Shown in pieces: positions 43,816 to 53,307 of a stretch of 64,000 nt of DNA; the first letter of the stretch is position 1, and the number at the start of each line of letters is the position of its first letter. The translations under genes were made by a program, and so were the position numbers. This DNA comes from Marinobacter sediminum (GTDB lineage: Bacteria; Pseudomonadota; Gammaproteobacteria; Pseudomonadales; Oleiphilaceae). The notes under the pieces are model-generated. The model was given only the letters and a program-made list of their open reading frames with translations. It had not been told where the DNA came from and searched no databases. The DNA is taken from contig NZ_JAEMQH010000001.1 of the NCBI RefSeq assembly GCF_016820575.1, positions 310,001-374,000 on the forward strand, written 5' to 3'.

Positions 43816-45180
43816 ATGGAAGCCATCTCTGAATTCGTCGGACAACTCAATTCGCTGGTGTGGGGGCCGCCCATGCTGGTCCTCATTCTCGGTGTCGGGC
43901 TATTCCTCAGCCTGGGCCTCAAGCTTATGCCAGTACTCAAGCTAGGCGCCGGGTTCCGTTTGATGTGGCAGGGCCGCAAGGCCACCGGTGCCGAGTCTGA
44001 AGGCGAGATTCCGCCTTTTCAGGCCCTGATGACGGCACTGTCAGCCACCGTGGGTACCGGTAACATCGCTGGCGTGGCGACTGCCGTGTTTCTCGGTGGC
44101 CCCGGCGCCCTGTTCTGGATGTGGCTGACCGCCCTAGTCGGTATGGCAACCAAGTATTCCGAAGCCGTCCTGGCCGTACGCTTCCGCGAAGTGGATGAAC
44201 GTGGCGACCATGTTGGCGGGCCGATGTACTACATCCGTAACGGCCTGGGCAAGAAGTGGGCCTGGCTGGGTGTTTTCTTTGCGGTGTTTGCGGCCATTGC
44301 CGGCTTTGGCATTGGCAATACCGTACAGGCTAACTCCGTTGCCGACGTGATGGAGGCCAACTTCGGCCTGCCGCACTGGCTGACCGGTGTTATCCTCATG
44401 GTACTGGTTGGTGCCGTCCTGATCGGCGGTATTCGCCGGATTGGTCACGTAGCCAGCGCACTGGTGCCGCTGATGGCTATTTCCTACCTGGTCGCCGGCC
44501 TGATTGTACTGGCAATTAACGCCGCCGATATCCCCGCGGCACTGGCCATGGTGCTGCAGCACGCATTCTCCCCCATTGCTGCTGAAGGTGGATTTGCGGG
44601 TGCTGCCGTATGGGCGGCTATCCGATTCGGTGTGGCACGGGGTATTTTCTCCAACGAAGCCGGCCTGGGTTCGGCTCCCATTGCCCACGCTGCGGCTCAA
44701 ACCAAAAACCCGATCAACCAGGGTATGGTGGCCATGCTGGGCACCTTTATCGACACCATCATCATTTGCACCATCACCGGGCTGGTGATCATCACCTCCG
44801 GTGTCTGGACCTCGGGCGTGTCCGGCGCCGAGCTGACCTCCCTGGCTTTCGCAGAAGCGCTGCCCGGCGTTGGTAACTACCTGGTGGCAATCGCCCTGGC
44901 GGTCTTCGCATTCACCACCATCCTTGGCTGGTCGTTCTACGGTGAGCGCTGCATCGAATTCCTGTTCGGCGTAAAAGCCATCGTGCCTTACCGGGTCGCC
45001 TGGATTCTGGCGATTCCCGTTGGCGCCACCCTGAACCTTGGTTTTGTCTGGCTGGTGGCCGACACCCTGAACGCCATGATGGCACTGCCCAACCTGATAG
45101 CCCTGCTGCTGCTGAGCCCAGTAGTGTTCAAGCTGACCCGGGAGCACTTCGAGCGGGAAAAAACGCTCGGTGAAGTCTAG
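43816..45180 (+). CDS. Alanine/glycine:cation symporter, AGCS family
   Basis: 454 residues with about 11 transmembrane segments. The AGCS signatures are PFQALMTALSATVGTGNIAGVATAV with the sodium-binding Thr/Gly/Asn set, and GIFSNEAGLGSAPIAHAAAQT. It imports alanine, glycine or D-alanine with Na+. GGGAG precedes the ATG. I looked for a glycine riboswitch in the 202-bp leader and did not see one. A hairpin follows the gene. The product works with the D-amino-acid dehydrogenase encoded 2 kb away only by inference. Confidence 0.93.
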   Translation: MEAISEFVGQLNSLVWGPPMLVLILGVGLFLSLGLKLMPVLKLGAGFRLMWQGRKATGAESEGEIPPFQALMTALSATVGTGNIAGVATAVFLGGPGALFWMWLTALVGMATKYSEAVLAVRFREVDERGDHVGGPMYYIRNGLGKKWAWLGVFFAVFAAIAGFGIGNTVQANSVADVMEANFGLPHWLTGVILMVLVGAVLIGGIRRIGHVASALVPLMAISYLVAGLIVLAINAADIPAALAMVLQHAFSPIAAEGGFAGAAVWAAIRFGVARGIFSNEAGLGSAPIAHAAAQTKNPINQGMVAMLGTFIDTIIICTITGLVIITSGVWTSGVSGAELTSLAFAEALPGVGNYLVAIALAVFAFTTILGWSFYGERCIEFLFGVKAIVPYRVAWILAIPVGATLNLGFVWLVADTLNAMMALPNLIALLLLSPVVFKLTREHFEREKTLGEV

Positions 45181-45190
45181 GCCCTTGCAA

Positions 45191-45227
45191 TTCGCCCTGG
45201 CCGAACCCACGTTTGAGTCAGGGCGAA
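45191..45227 (+). terminator. Hairpin after the AGCS transporter gene
   Basis: TTCGCCCTG and CAGGGCGAA pair perfectly over 9 bp around a 19-base loop. There is no T run, so it may be a weak terminator. Confidence 0.4.
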
Positions 45228-45297
45228 GTAACATTCCGGCAGGGTTTATGCCGGGCAAACGGCACCTGCCGAACGTCGCAGAAAAGGAGAAGAGCTT

Positions 45298-45951
45298 ATG
45301 AGTTTACGTCTTGGAGATACCGCACCGGATTTCGAACAGGATTCCAGTGAAGGCCGGATCTCGTTCTATGACTGGCTCGGTGACAGCTGGGGCATCCTGT
45401 TTTCACACCCGGCGGACTTCACCCCCGTGTGCACCACGGAGCTCGGCCTGACGGCCAAACTCAAGGACGAATTTGCCAAGCGCAACGTCAAGGCAATCGC
45501 ACTGAGCGTTGATCCTGTTGACTCCCACCAGGAGTGGATCAAGGACATCAACGAGACTCAGGGCTGCTCGGTCAACTTCCCGATCATCGCCGATCAGGAC
45601 AGGAAAGTGTCGGAACTGTACGACATGATCCACCCCAACGTCGACAGCAGCCTGACCGTTCGCTCCCTGTTCGTGATCGATCCGAACAAGAAGGTGCGCC
45701 TGATCATCACCTACCCGGCCAGCACCGGCCGCAACTTCAACGAGGTACTGCGAGTGGTGGATTCGCTGCAACTGACCGATGACCACAAGGTGGCCACCCC
45801 GGGTAACTGGGAGCGTGGCGGAGACGTTGTCATCGTGCCGTCGCTGCAGGATGAAGACGAGATCAAGCAACGTTTCCCCCAGGGCTATCAGGCCGTGAAA
45901 TCCTATTTGCGGATGACGCCTGACCCCAAAGCCAACTGGGGCGGCAACTGA
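45298..45951 (+). CDS. 1-Cys peroxiredoxin (Prx6 type)
   Basis: 217 residues, the Prx6 length. It reduces hydrogen peroxide and organic hydroperoxides. The peroxidatic Cys45 lies in SHPADFTPVCTTELG; the only other cysteine (near 91, in TQGCSVNF) is not in the resolving position of 2-Cys enzymes. The C-terminal extension typical of Prx6 is present (GNWERGGDVVIVPS and RFPQGYQAVKSYLRMTPDP). An AAAGGAGAAGAG site precedes the ATG. A terminator follows. Oxidative-stress control is likely, but no regulator site is evident. Confidence 0.95.
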   Translation: MSLRLGDTAPDFEQDSSEGRISFYDWLGDSWGILFSHPADFTPVCTTELGLTAKLKDEFAKRNVKAIALSVDPVDSHQEWIKDINETQGCSVNFPIIADQDRKVSELYDMIHPNVDSSLTVRSLFVIDPNKKVRLIITYPASTGRNFNEVLRVVDSLQLTDDHKVATPGNWERGGDVVIVPSLQDEDEIKQRFPQGYQAVKSYLRMTPDPKANWGGN

Positions 45952-45975
45952 TCCAACAGGTAAACGGGAAACCAG

Positions 45976-46002
45976 AAAAGGCGCCCTTCGGGGCGCCTTT
46001 TT
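45976..46002. terminator. Terminator between the peroxiredoxin and methyltransferase genes
   Basis: AAAAGGCGCC and GGCGCCTTTT form a 10-bp stem with a six-base loop, followed by T residues. It ends the rightward transcript and overlaps the stop codon of the leftward methyltransferase gene. Confidence 0.85.
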
Positions 46003-47257
46003 AATTGGCCTCTTCGGAAGTCCTGACCGCGTCCAGTAACAGATTCCTCGGGGTCAGGGACCGATCACAGAATTCCCCCAGCCGCACTTGATAGCCCTGC
46101 TCCTCAAAGTAGAGCGCGTAGTCCAGCACCATCCACAGCTCCAACGGACGGCGGAACAGGTGGCGAACCAGTTCGTGGCGTCGCACTTGCTCCCAGCGCC
46201 GGACACCCTGCGCTTCCCAGGCGTCGAAGTCGATATCCGGCGGCAACGCCATTGCCTTCTTGTGGGCGGCCCAGCGGCAGAAGCCGGCGAAACCCTCATG
46301 GATCACTTTGGAGGGATGCGAAGGCACCGCCAGATACTCATCGATGCCCCGTAACTCCCGCTGCAGGCTATCAAAGCCCAATCGCCACTGGCTCACCAGC
46401 CGGGTCTGCTCTCGGACCCGGGCCGGCGCGGTCACCGTTTCCCGCACCGCAAGGCGCAAGTCACTGCGGGACGGCGCCAGGAGCCCATCATGGCTGGCCG
46501 CCCGACGCGACATTGGCCGGTAACTATCAGCATCAGTCAGATGATAACAACAAGGCGAGACACTTAACCGGGACAGACCCGCCTCGCTGCCCCGGCGCAT
46601 CAGGCGTCGGTGCAGATCGCCACAGGCGTGCAGGGCAACACCGTGGTACCCGGGCGGCAAGACGAGATCTTCGGCCAAGACATCCTGACACTGCAGCGAT
46701 ACTGCATCGCCGTACTTAACCGCCAGCCGGTTGCCTTCACGCACCAGTTCGGCATTCCATTCGAGGCCGTGAACGGGCTCCTGGCACACCGCCGCCAATG
46801 TGCGGGCAAGATGGCCCTTGCCACAGCACCAATCCAGCACCGACTGCTCCAGGGGCCGAAGGGCCGCGGCAAACGCTCCGGACTGACCGCGCTTGCGCCC
46901 CGGCATATCCACCGCCCGAACCTCCGGCAAGGTGGCCAGACTGACCTCGGACTCAGCCGGTCTCAGATCCGCCAATGCGGTCAGGTGCTCGTATCGTGCC
47001 AACGAGGGCACCTGCACTCCGACCATGGCCGCCAATCTTGCTGGCGCATCTTCCAAAATCTGGCGTTGCTCGTCACTAATCTCAGCGATGAGCCGGGCCA
47101 GGTCCGGATACTGCTTGGTCCATGGCGGCGCCGGCTCCATGAACGGCGCTGGCTGCCAGAGCCCACGGTGCTCACGCAGCCAGTCGTTAAGCGCCATCCA
47201 GTGGCTATAAAACGATTCGGCAGGGTCTTGTAAATTCGCGGCCGGGGGTACTGTCAT
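46001..47257 (-). CDS. SAM-dependent methyltransferase (Methyltransf_32-like)
   Basis: 418 residues. A Rossmann-like methyltransferase core occupies about 125-260. The SAM motif DWCCGKGHLARTLA is followed by HACGDLHRRLM and the cysteine motif SPCCYHLT, a set found in Trm13/METTL25-type enzymes (Methyltransf_32). An N-terminal extension of about 110 residues and a C-terminal helical part flank it. The likely target is RNA or a protein, but it is not known. The ATG has no strong ribosome site. It is on the leftward strand with the DadA gene 49 bp upstream, possibly cotranscribed. Confidence 0.78.
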   Translation of the reverse strand: MTVPPAANLQDPAESFYSHWMALNDWLREHRGLWQPAPFMEPAPPWTKQYPDLARLIAEISDEQRQILEDAPARLAAMVGVQVPSLARYEHLTALADLRPAESEVSLATLPEVRAVDMPGRKRGQSGAFAAALRPLEQSVLDWCCGKGHLARTLAAVCQEPVHGLEWNAELVREGNRLAVKYGDAVSLQCQDVLAEDLVLPPGYHGVALHACGDLHRRLMRRGSEAGLSRLSVSPCCYHLTDADSYRPMSRRAASHDGLLAPSRSDLRLAVRETVTAPARVREQTRLVSQWRLGFDSLQRELRGIDEYLAVPSHPSKVIHEGFAGFCRWAAHKKAMALPPDIDFDAWEAQGVRRWEQVRRHELVRHLFRRPLELWMVLDYALYFEEQGYQVRLGEFCDRSLTPRNLLLDAVRTSEEAN

Positions 47258-47305
47258 GCCATTGGCCTTTGCTCTCGTTAAACCAAAAGTTCCTGCCGCT
47301 GACGG

Positions 47306-48577
47306 CTACTCGCTGAAACGACCGGGGCGGAAGGCATCCAGGCACACTGACGGTGCCTCGCCATCGATCACCTGGGCAATCAGATCGGCACTGCCAGCCG
47401 ACAAGGTCCAACCGAAGGTGCCGTGGCCGGTGTTGAGAAACAGGTTATCCCGCGGGCCACGGCCAATGATGGCGGGGCCGTCGGGCGTCATCGGGCGAAA
47501 ACCGGTCCAGATTTCAGCGGCTTCCAGTTCGGCACAGCCGGGAAACCGCGAGTTCACGGATTTCCGGATGGTGGCCAGCCGGGCCTCCGGGATGTCGCGG
47601 TTAAAGTCCGCCAGCTCAACAAACCCTGTGGCCCGCAGGCGATTGCCCAGCCGGGTCGACACCACCTTGTAGTTGTCATCATGAACCGTTGAAACCGGCG
47701 CATGGTCGGAGTTACTCAGCGGCACGGTCAGGCTGTAGCCTTTGACCGGATAGATCGGCAGCCCCAACCCCAGTGGCCGAACCAGATGATCGGACCAGCA
47801 CCCGGCACTGATAACAAAGGCATCCGCCTCAATCCGCTCCCGGTCACCGTCCTCGGTGGTGATGTTGATAGCCTCAACGGCATGGTCATTGGCAACCAGA
47901 CTCTGGGCTTCCACCTGATAGCGAAAACGGACACCCCGGGCCTCGCATTCTCGGGCCAGCGCCTGGGAAAACTGGTGGCAGTCGCCGGTGCCATCAGTGT
48001 CATAACTCAGAGCTCCGTAGAGGGGCCCATTACCTACCATGCCCGGCTCGGCGGCGCGAACCTGCTCCGGCGTCAGCAGTCGAGACGCAATACCCAGTTC
48101 GGCAAGCAGCGCCTGGGTCTCGCGATAGCCATCCAGTGCCTCCGGGGTGCTGGCCAGGTGCAGCAAACCATCGTGATCACCATCGAAGGCCAAATCAAGT
48201 TCGTTTTCCAGGGCCTGGAACCGTTCCCGGCTGTGCACCCCCAATCGCAGCATGGCGCGGCGGTTCAGCCCAAACAATCCCGGCGCCCAGGCGTAACGCA
48301 GGGTGGACATCATGAAGCGAATGGCTTCCACGGAGGGCGGCATCCGCCACTTCAACGGACCGTCTTGCTTCAACAGCCAGGGTACCGCTTTCAGCACCAT
48401 CTTCGGATCGGCCCAAGGGTAAACCACCCCGTAGGAACGCTGGGCGGCGTTACCCTTGCTGGTTTCATTGCCGGCGATCGAGTGTCGCTCCAGCACCGTC
48501 ACCTGGTGGCCACGGCGATTCAATTCGTACGCCGTGGTGACACCAACGACCCCACCACCGACGACAACAATACGCAT
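47306..48577 (-). CDS. dadA: D-amino-acid dehydrogenase
   Basis: 423 residues, FAD flavoprotein of the DadA/DAO family. It oxidises D-amino acids such as D-alanine to 2-keto acids, passing electrons to the membrane quinone pool. The FAD motif is VVVGGGVVGVTTAYEL (4-19) with an acidic residue at the end of strand 2 (VLERH). C-terminal motifs GFRPMTPDGPAIIG and NTGHGTFGWTLSAGSA bind FAD and substrate. GGGAG precedes the ATG. It lies between the PPK2 and methyltransferase genes on the same strand. No alanine racemase gene (dadX) is adjacent, so the pathway is incomplete here. Confidence 0.9.
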   Translation of the reverse strand: MRIVVVGGGVVGVTTAYELNRRGHQVTVLERHSIAGNETSKGNAAQRSYGVVYPWADPKMVLKAVPWLLKQDGPLKWRMPPSVEAIRFMMSTLRYAWAPGLFGLNRRAMLRLGVHSRERFQALENELDLAFDGDHDGLLHLASTPEALDGYRETQALLAELGIASRLLTPEQVRAAEPGMVGNGPLYGALSYDTDGTGDCHQFSQALARECEARGVRFRYQVEAQSLVANDHAVEAINITTEDGDRERIEADAFVISAGCWSDHLVRPLGLGLPIYPVKGYSLTVPLSNSDHAPVSTVHDDNYKVVSTRLGNRLRATGFVELADFNRDIPEARLATIRKSVNSRFPGCAELEAAEIWTGFRPMTPDGPAIIGRGPRDNLFLNTGHGTFGWTLSAGSADLIAQVIDGEAPSVCLDAFRPGRFSE

Positions 48578-48636
48578 GCACGACTCCCTTTACTGAAAAC
48601 TTCCCGTCATTTAACGGAATTTCGGCGAACTTGACC

Positions 48637-49467
48637 CTACTTAACCCCATTTCGGGCTAATAACTGACGGTATGCATCAAGCACCGCCTGGTCCTCTTTG
48701 GGGTAATCCGGCGCCAGGTGTTGCAACTGCTCGGCCAGAATCGCCGCCACAATCGCCCGGGCCTGGGGTTTACGATCAGCCGGCACGATGAACCAGGGTG
48801 CCTCTGCGGTATGGGTCTGCGCCAGTGCCTCTTCCGCATAAGCCTGATACTGACTCCGCTTTACCCAGCCGTCGATATCGGATTGCTCGAACTTCCAGCG
48901 CTTGCGGGGTTTATCCAGACGCGTTAACAAGCGGCGGCGATGCTCATCCTCTGACAGGTTCAGCCAGATTTTCACCACCGTCGTGCCCTCTTCCACAAGA
49001 TGGCGCTCAAAATTGCGGATGGACCGGTAGCGGCTGCGCCAATTGTAGGTCTTGGGTGGGCGCACCGGCCAGACGCGCTCCGCCATGACCGCCTCGTGAT
49101 GACTGCGATTGAACGCCACCACTTCACCGAAGCCCGGCAGGAGCGGCGTCACCCGCCACAGGAAGTCGTGGCAGGTGGCGGCGCCCTCGGGCCGACTGAA
49201 CGACCAGGCATGAAAGCCAGCCGGATCGGTGTAAGTCGCCAGAGTCCGGATCAGGCTGTCCTTGCCGCTGGTGTCCGGGCCCTGGATCACCAAAAGCAAC
49301 GCCCGCGCCCGATTGGCCCAGAGCCGCCGCTGGTATTCCCCGATCTCGTCCAGACTGGCCTCCAGTGAGGGCAATTCCTGCTCTTCATCCAACACGGTTG
49401 GATAACCCGCGAGCTGAGGGTTGCCGGTATCAAAGCGCCAGCGCTCTGCAAACACTGATACGTACAT
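48637..49467 (-). CDS. Polyphosphate kinase 2 family protein
   Basis: 276 residues, P-loop PPK2 fold. It moves phosphate between polyphosphate and nucleotides. The Walker A region reads QGPDTSGKDSLI, the lid RPEGAATCHDFLWRVTPLLP, then FNRSHHEAV, Walker B-like VKIWLNLSEDEHRRRL and APWFIVPADRK. Variants from the common pattern are CHDFLWR in place of LDHDFLWR and SHHEAV in place of SHYEDV, but the lysine and aspartate set is kept. Class (AMP, ADP or both) cannot be told. It is divergent from the TatD gene. Confidence 0.88.
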   Translation of the reverse strand: MYVSVFAERWRFDTGNPQLAGYPTVLDEEQELPSLEASLDEIGEYQRRLWANRARALLLVIQGPDTSGKDSLIRTLATYTDPAGFHAWSFSRPEGAATCHDFLWRVTPLLPGFGEVVAFNRSHHEAVMAERVWPVRPPKTYNWRSRYRSIRNFERHLVEEGTTVVKIWLNLSEDEHRRRLLTRLDKPRKRWKFEQSDIDGWVKRSQYQAYAEEALAQTHTAEAPWFIVPADRKPQARAIVAAILAEQLQHLAPDYPKEDQAVLDAYRQLLARNGVK

Positions 49468-49586
49468 GCCGGGAATTTCCTATGCTCCATATGTGGGTGA
49501 ACAATCGTACATAATGGTAGTATATGCACATTCCATTTCTCAGCTTAGCAGCGCCCTTTGGCTGCTATGGAGTTGACCCCCGAGCA

Positions 49587-50396
49587 ATGAGTAAAAAACG
49601 TCGCGAGATTCCCGTCTTCGATCATCCGATCATCGAAACCCACTGCCATCTGGACTATCTCAAGGATCGTCCCCTGGAGGAAACTCTGGAGCAGAGCCAG
49701 CGGGTGAACATCGAGAAAGTGATCACCATTGCTGTGTCCCCGGACAACCTTGCCCGGGTGCGGGAGCTGAGCAACATGACCCCGTGGCTGTATGGCACGC
49801 AGGGTATTCACCCCCATGAGGCTGAGCAATACTCCGACGCCACAGAAGCGGAAATCCGCACCCATGCCGGTGACAGCAAGATTGTCGCCGTCGGTGAAAT
49901 CGGTCTGGACTACTTTTACGACAACGCTGACCGTAGCGTACAGCGGGACGTGTTTCGGCGTCAGCTGCAGATCGCCTGTGACACCGATCGCCCTGTGGTT
50001 ATCCACAGCCGCGAGGCCGACGACGACACCATCGAGATTCTGCGGGAATTTGAGCAATCGCTGACCCGCCGCGGCGTGATTCACAGCTTCACCTCCGGCC
50101 CGGGGCTCGCTCAGTACGCACTGGACCAGGGCTGGTGCCTGGGTTTTAACGGCATTACCACCTTCAACAAGGCGGAGAATGTGCGCGATATCGTACGGAT
50201 GTCGCCCATTGAGCAGATCCTGCTGGAAACTGACGCTCCGTTCCTGACCCCCGTGCCCTACCGGGGACGGGAAAATGCGCCGTTCTACCTGCCGTTCGTG
50301 GCCGAGAAAATTGCCGAGGTAAAAGAGCTGCCTCTGGATGAGGTAGTGGCCACGACCTATCAAAACAGCCTGCGGACGTTCTTCCCTAATCAATGA
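49587..50396 (+). CDS. TatD-family metal-dependent hydrolase
   Basis: 269 residues from the ATG at 49587; an upstream extension would make it too long and lacks a ribosome site. The amidohydrolase-like metal site is visible: ETHCHLDYL (about 13-21), VGEIGLDYFYD (about 97-107), HSREADDDT and LLETDAPFLTPVPYRG. TatD proteins are 3'-5' DNA/RNA exonucleases or deoxyribonucleases. The stop overlaps the HD-GYP gene start by 4 bp, so the two are translationally coupled, an odd pairing. Confidence 0.9.
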   Translation: MSKKRREIPVFDHPIIETHCHLDYLKDRPLEETLEQSQRVNIEKVITIAVSPDNLARVRELSNMTPWLYGTQGIHPHEAEQYSDATEAEIRTHAGDSKIVAVGEIGLDYFYDNADRSVQRDVFRRQLQIACDTDRPVVIHSREADDDTIEILREFEQSLTRRGVIHSFTSGPGLAQYALDQGWCLGFNGITTFNKAENVRDIVRMSPIEQILLETDAPFLTPVPYRGRENAPFYLPFVAEKIAEVKELPLDEVVATTYQNSLRTFFPNQ

Positions 50397-51601
50397 TCAA
50401 ACGCATCCCCACCTCGGCCCTGAGAGTCGGCATGTACATTACCGACCTCAACAACGACTGGATTCCTCATAACAGCCAGCGCAAGCGCGGCGTGATTAAA
50501 AAAGAGGAAACCATCGAGAAGATCCGGCGCATGGGGGTGAAATACGTATACATCGACGCCTCGCGGGGGCTCGACACCCAAGATTCGGAAACCGCCGCCG
50601 AAGTAGACCGCCGGAACGAAGCGGCCTTGCAGCGGGCCGGCGAGCAGACGCAGGGTTTGAGAGCACACGTCCCCATGGAAGAAGAGCTGGTGGTGGCGCA
50701 ACGCATCCACTACCAGGCCCAGGGGCTGGTGGGCAGCTTCCTTAATAACGTTAAGATTGGCGGCGCCGTTGATGTCGCCCCCATCCATCAGCTTGCCAAC
50801 GAGCTTCAGAACTCGGTCCTGCGCAACGCCAACGCGCTGGGGTGCCTGGGCCGGATTCGGGAAAAAGACAACTACCTGCTCGAACATTCGGTCAACCTCA
50901 GTGTGCTGATGTCGCTGTTCGGCAATTATCGATCCCTATCCGCCGACATATTGCACCAGACGATCGTGGGCGCTTTGCTCCACGACCTCGGAAAAATAAT
51001 GACCCCGGATGAAATCCTGAACAAGCCGGGCCGTTTGAGCGCCGAGGAGTTCGAGGTCATGAAACTGCACGCCCGGCATTCCCGGGATATCCTGGCCAGC
51101 ACCGAAGGCATCGGGGAGTTGAGCGTGATCACCGCCGCCCAACACCACGAACGCCTGGATGGGACCGGTTATCCGGAGGGGCTTAAAGGCGATGAGATCT
51201 CGGAGTACGGTCGCATGGTTGCCATCACCGACGTCTATGACGCGATCACCGCAGACCGGGTCTACCACAAGGGCCTCACCCCCACCCAAGGCCTGAAGAA
51301 GCTGGTGGAGTGGAGTGGTGACCACCTGGATCCCATCATGGTCAAACAGTTCATTCGCTGTATCGGCCTCTACCCGGTGGGCAGCCTGGTCCTGCTTGAA
51401 AGTGGCCGTCTGGCTGCTGTGGTGGAAGCCAACGAGAAAGATCAGCGCCTGCCGGTGGTTCGGGTGATGTACCACACCAAGTTCCGTATGCCGATTACCG
51501 TCGAGACTCTCGACCTGGCCAAGCCCAGCACTCAGGACCGCATTGTGCGTGCGGTCGACCCGGACGATTACCGGATCGACGTCCGGAAATTCATGATCTA
51601 G
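50393..51601 (+). CDS. HD-GYP c-di-GMP phosphodiesterase with DUF3391 N-terminus
   Basis: 402 residues. The N-terminal DUF3391 region (1-130) precedes a complete HD-GYP domain (about 150-330). The metal residues are intact: HD at 197-198 in LLHDLGKIM, then HHE 251-253 and GYP 259-261 in HHERLDGTGYPEGLKGDE. It hydrolyses c-di-GMP to GMP. It is coupled to tatD by an ATGA overlap. It complements the degenerate paralogue at 41.2 kb, which lacks the HD pair. Confidence 0.93.
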   Translation: MIKRIPTSALRVGMYITDLNNDWIPHNSQRKRGVIKKEETIEKIRRMGVKYVYIDASRGLDTQDSETAAEVDRRNEAALQRAGEQTQGLRAHVPMEEELVVAQRIHYQAQGLVGSFLNNVKIGGAVDVAPIHQLANELQNSVLRNANALGCLGRIREKDNYLLEHSVNLSVLMSLFGNYRSLSADILHQTIVGALLHDLGKIMTPDEILNKPGRLSAEEFEVMKLHARHSRDILASTEGIGELSVITAAQHHERLDGTGYPEGLKGDEISEYGRMVAITDVYDAITADRVYHKGLTPTQGLKKLVEWSGDHLDPIMVKQFIRCIGLYPVGSLVLLESGRLAAVVEANEKDQRLPVVRVMYHTKFRMPITVETLDLAKPSTQDRIVRAVDPDDYRIDVRKFMI

Positions 51602-51696
51602 GCACCGCCCACTCCTGTTCACTGCGACTCCCCCTATTCACGCCCCCTGACACCAGGCCTGCTAAGCTTCTATAAACCCTCTGCGGCGGAACCCCA

Positions 51697-53307
51697 TTGA
51701 TTACTACTCTTTTCCAGATTCTCGGTGGTCTGGCCTTGTTTCTATTAGCGATGGGAATGATGACCGACGGATTGAAAAATTCGGCAGGACACCAGCTGCG
51801 CCACATTCTTGGCGTCTGGACCAAGACGCCACTGAAAGGGTTTGGTACCGGCGTGCTCATCACCGGCGTTGTCCAGTCCTCCAGTGCCGTAACCGTTGCT
51901 ACCATCGGCTTCGTCAATGCAGGCCTGCTGAACCTCGGCCAATCACTGGGGGTTGTCTTTGGTGCCAACGTTGGCACTACGATGACCGGCTGGCTGGTGA
52001 GTCTGGTTGGTTTTGGCATAAAGATTGAGGCTTTCGCCATGCCCTTGCTCGCCACTGGGATGGCGCTCAAACTGCTTGGCCCAGGCCATCGCAGCAAGTC
52101 TTTAGGCGAGGCATTAGCTGGTTTCGCCCTGTTTTTCCTCGCGCTGTCCCTGCTGAAAGACTCGCTGGGTGTGCTAACGGACGAATTCAACGGTGAAGGG
52201 ATTGTAGGGCAGGGCTATGGATTACCGCTTTATGTCTTGTTCGGCTTGCTGGCGACCATGCTGACCCAGTCTTCCAGCGCAGCCCTCGCCATCATTCTCA
52301 GCGCCGCCGCCAGCAACCTGCTAACCCTGGATAACGCCGCTGCCGCCGTCATCGGAGCCAATCTCGGCACGACCTCCACGGCAGCCCTTGCGGTGCTGGG
52401 CGCAACGGCCAATGCCAGGAGGTTGGCGCTCGGACATGTCATCTTTAACCTGGTCACCGGCCTCATTGCCCTGACGATATTGCCCGTCATGTTGTGGCTG
52501 GTAGCCATCCTGGCCAACTGGTTTGAGCTGGGCGCCCACCCGGCAATTTCCCTGGCGCTGTTTCACACCCTATTCAATGTGCTCGGCGCTATGATCATGT
52601 TGCCGTTCGCTCCTCAATTTGCCTACCTGCTAAGCCGCATGTTTCGGGGCCAGGAAGAAGATAACGCCGAACCCCGTTATTTGGACAAAACACTGGTGAA
52701 AACTCCGGAATTGGCAATAGCTGCAGTCGACCAGGAAATGAAACGCCTGATCGATCTCACCCGCGGACTACTGCGGGGCTGCATTGACCGGGAAGCTTTG
52801 AAGGTCGACCAGATTCAGCCAAAGTCTGAGGCTGCACTGAATCTAAACACTGCAATCACCGATTACATTTCCAAGCTGCGTTCCGAGAGAATGCAGGCCA
52901 GCACTGTCGAAGCGCTTGCCCGTAGTTTCGCGACCTGCCGTTATCTGACGGAAGCCATCCATTCAGCCCCCGCACTCCTGCGCTTGAGGGATGCCGGCGT
53001 TTTCCCTGAAAGGGCAACGCTTAAACAAGAACTCACGGATTATCTGGCCGAGCTTCGCCAGCTGATTTCAGCGGATGTTGCTACACCGGAGCAATTCGCC
53101 GAGGCGGAACATGCTTACCATCGTCTGAAATCTTCCATGCTTAAATTAGTCATCCAACAAGCCTTACCCATCGAGAACGGTGAACGCTCGTTGGATGATC
53201 TCAGTGCGGTGCGAAGGTTATCCGATCAATGGTACAAAGCCCTGAACTGGTTTCCCACGACCGAGTCATCGGCAAGTGCCACCCCGGCTGTGTTAGCCGA
53301 GGGATAG
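51697..53307 (+). CDS. Na/Pi-cotransporter family protein with PhoU-like C-terminus
   Basis: 536 residues. The N-terminal 310 residues hold two inverted Na/Pi repeats with QSSSA signatures (VVQSSSAVTVATIGF and LTQSSSAALAIILSA) and about eight transmembrane helices. The C-terminal cytoplasmic region (about 345-520) is helical and PhoU-like. The protein probably transports phosphate with sodium. Translation seems to start at TTG after a CGGCGGAA stretch; a later ATG would remove part of the first helix. The end overlaps the lysO gene by 15 bp on the other strand. Confidence 0.87.
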   Translation: MITTLFQILGGLALFLLAMGMMTDGLKNSAGHQLRHILGVWTKTPLKGFGTGVLITGVVQSSSAVTVATIGFVNAGLLNLGQSLGVVFGANVGTTMTGWLVSLVGFGIKIEAFAMPLLATGMALKLLGPGHRSKSLGEALAGFALFFLALSLLKDSLGVLTDEFNGEGIVGQGYGLPLYVLFGLLATMLTQSSSAALAIILSAAASNLLTLDNAAAAVIGANLGTTSTAALAVLGATANARRLALGHVIFNLVTGLIALTILPVMLWLVAILANWFELGAHPAISLALFHTLFNVLGAMIMLPFAPQFAYLLSRMFRGQEEDNAEPRYLDKTLVKTPELAIAAVDQEMKRLIDLTRGLLRGCIDREALKVDQIQPKSEAALNLNTAITDYISKLRSERMQASTVEALARSFATCRYLTEAIHSAPALLRLRDAGVFPERATLKQELTDYLAELRQLISADVATPEQFAEAEHAYHRLKSSMLKLVIQQALPIENGERSLDDLSAVRRLSDQWYKALNWFPTTESSASATPAVLAEG

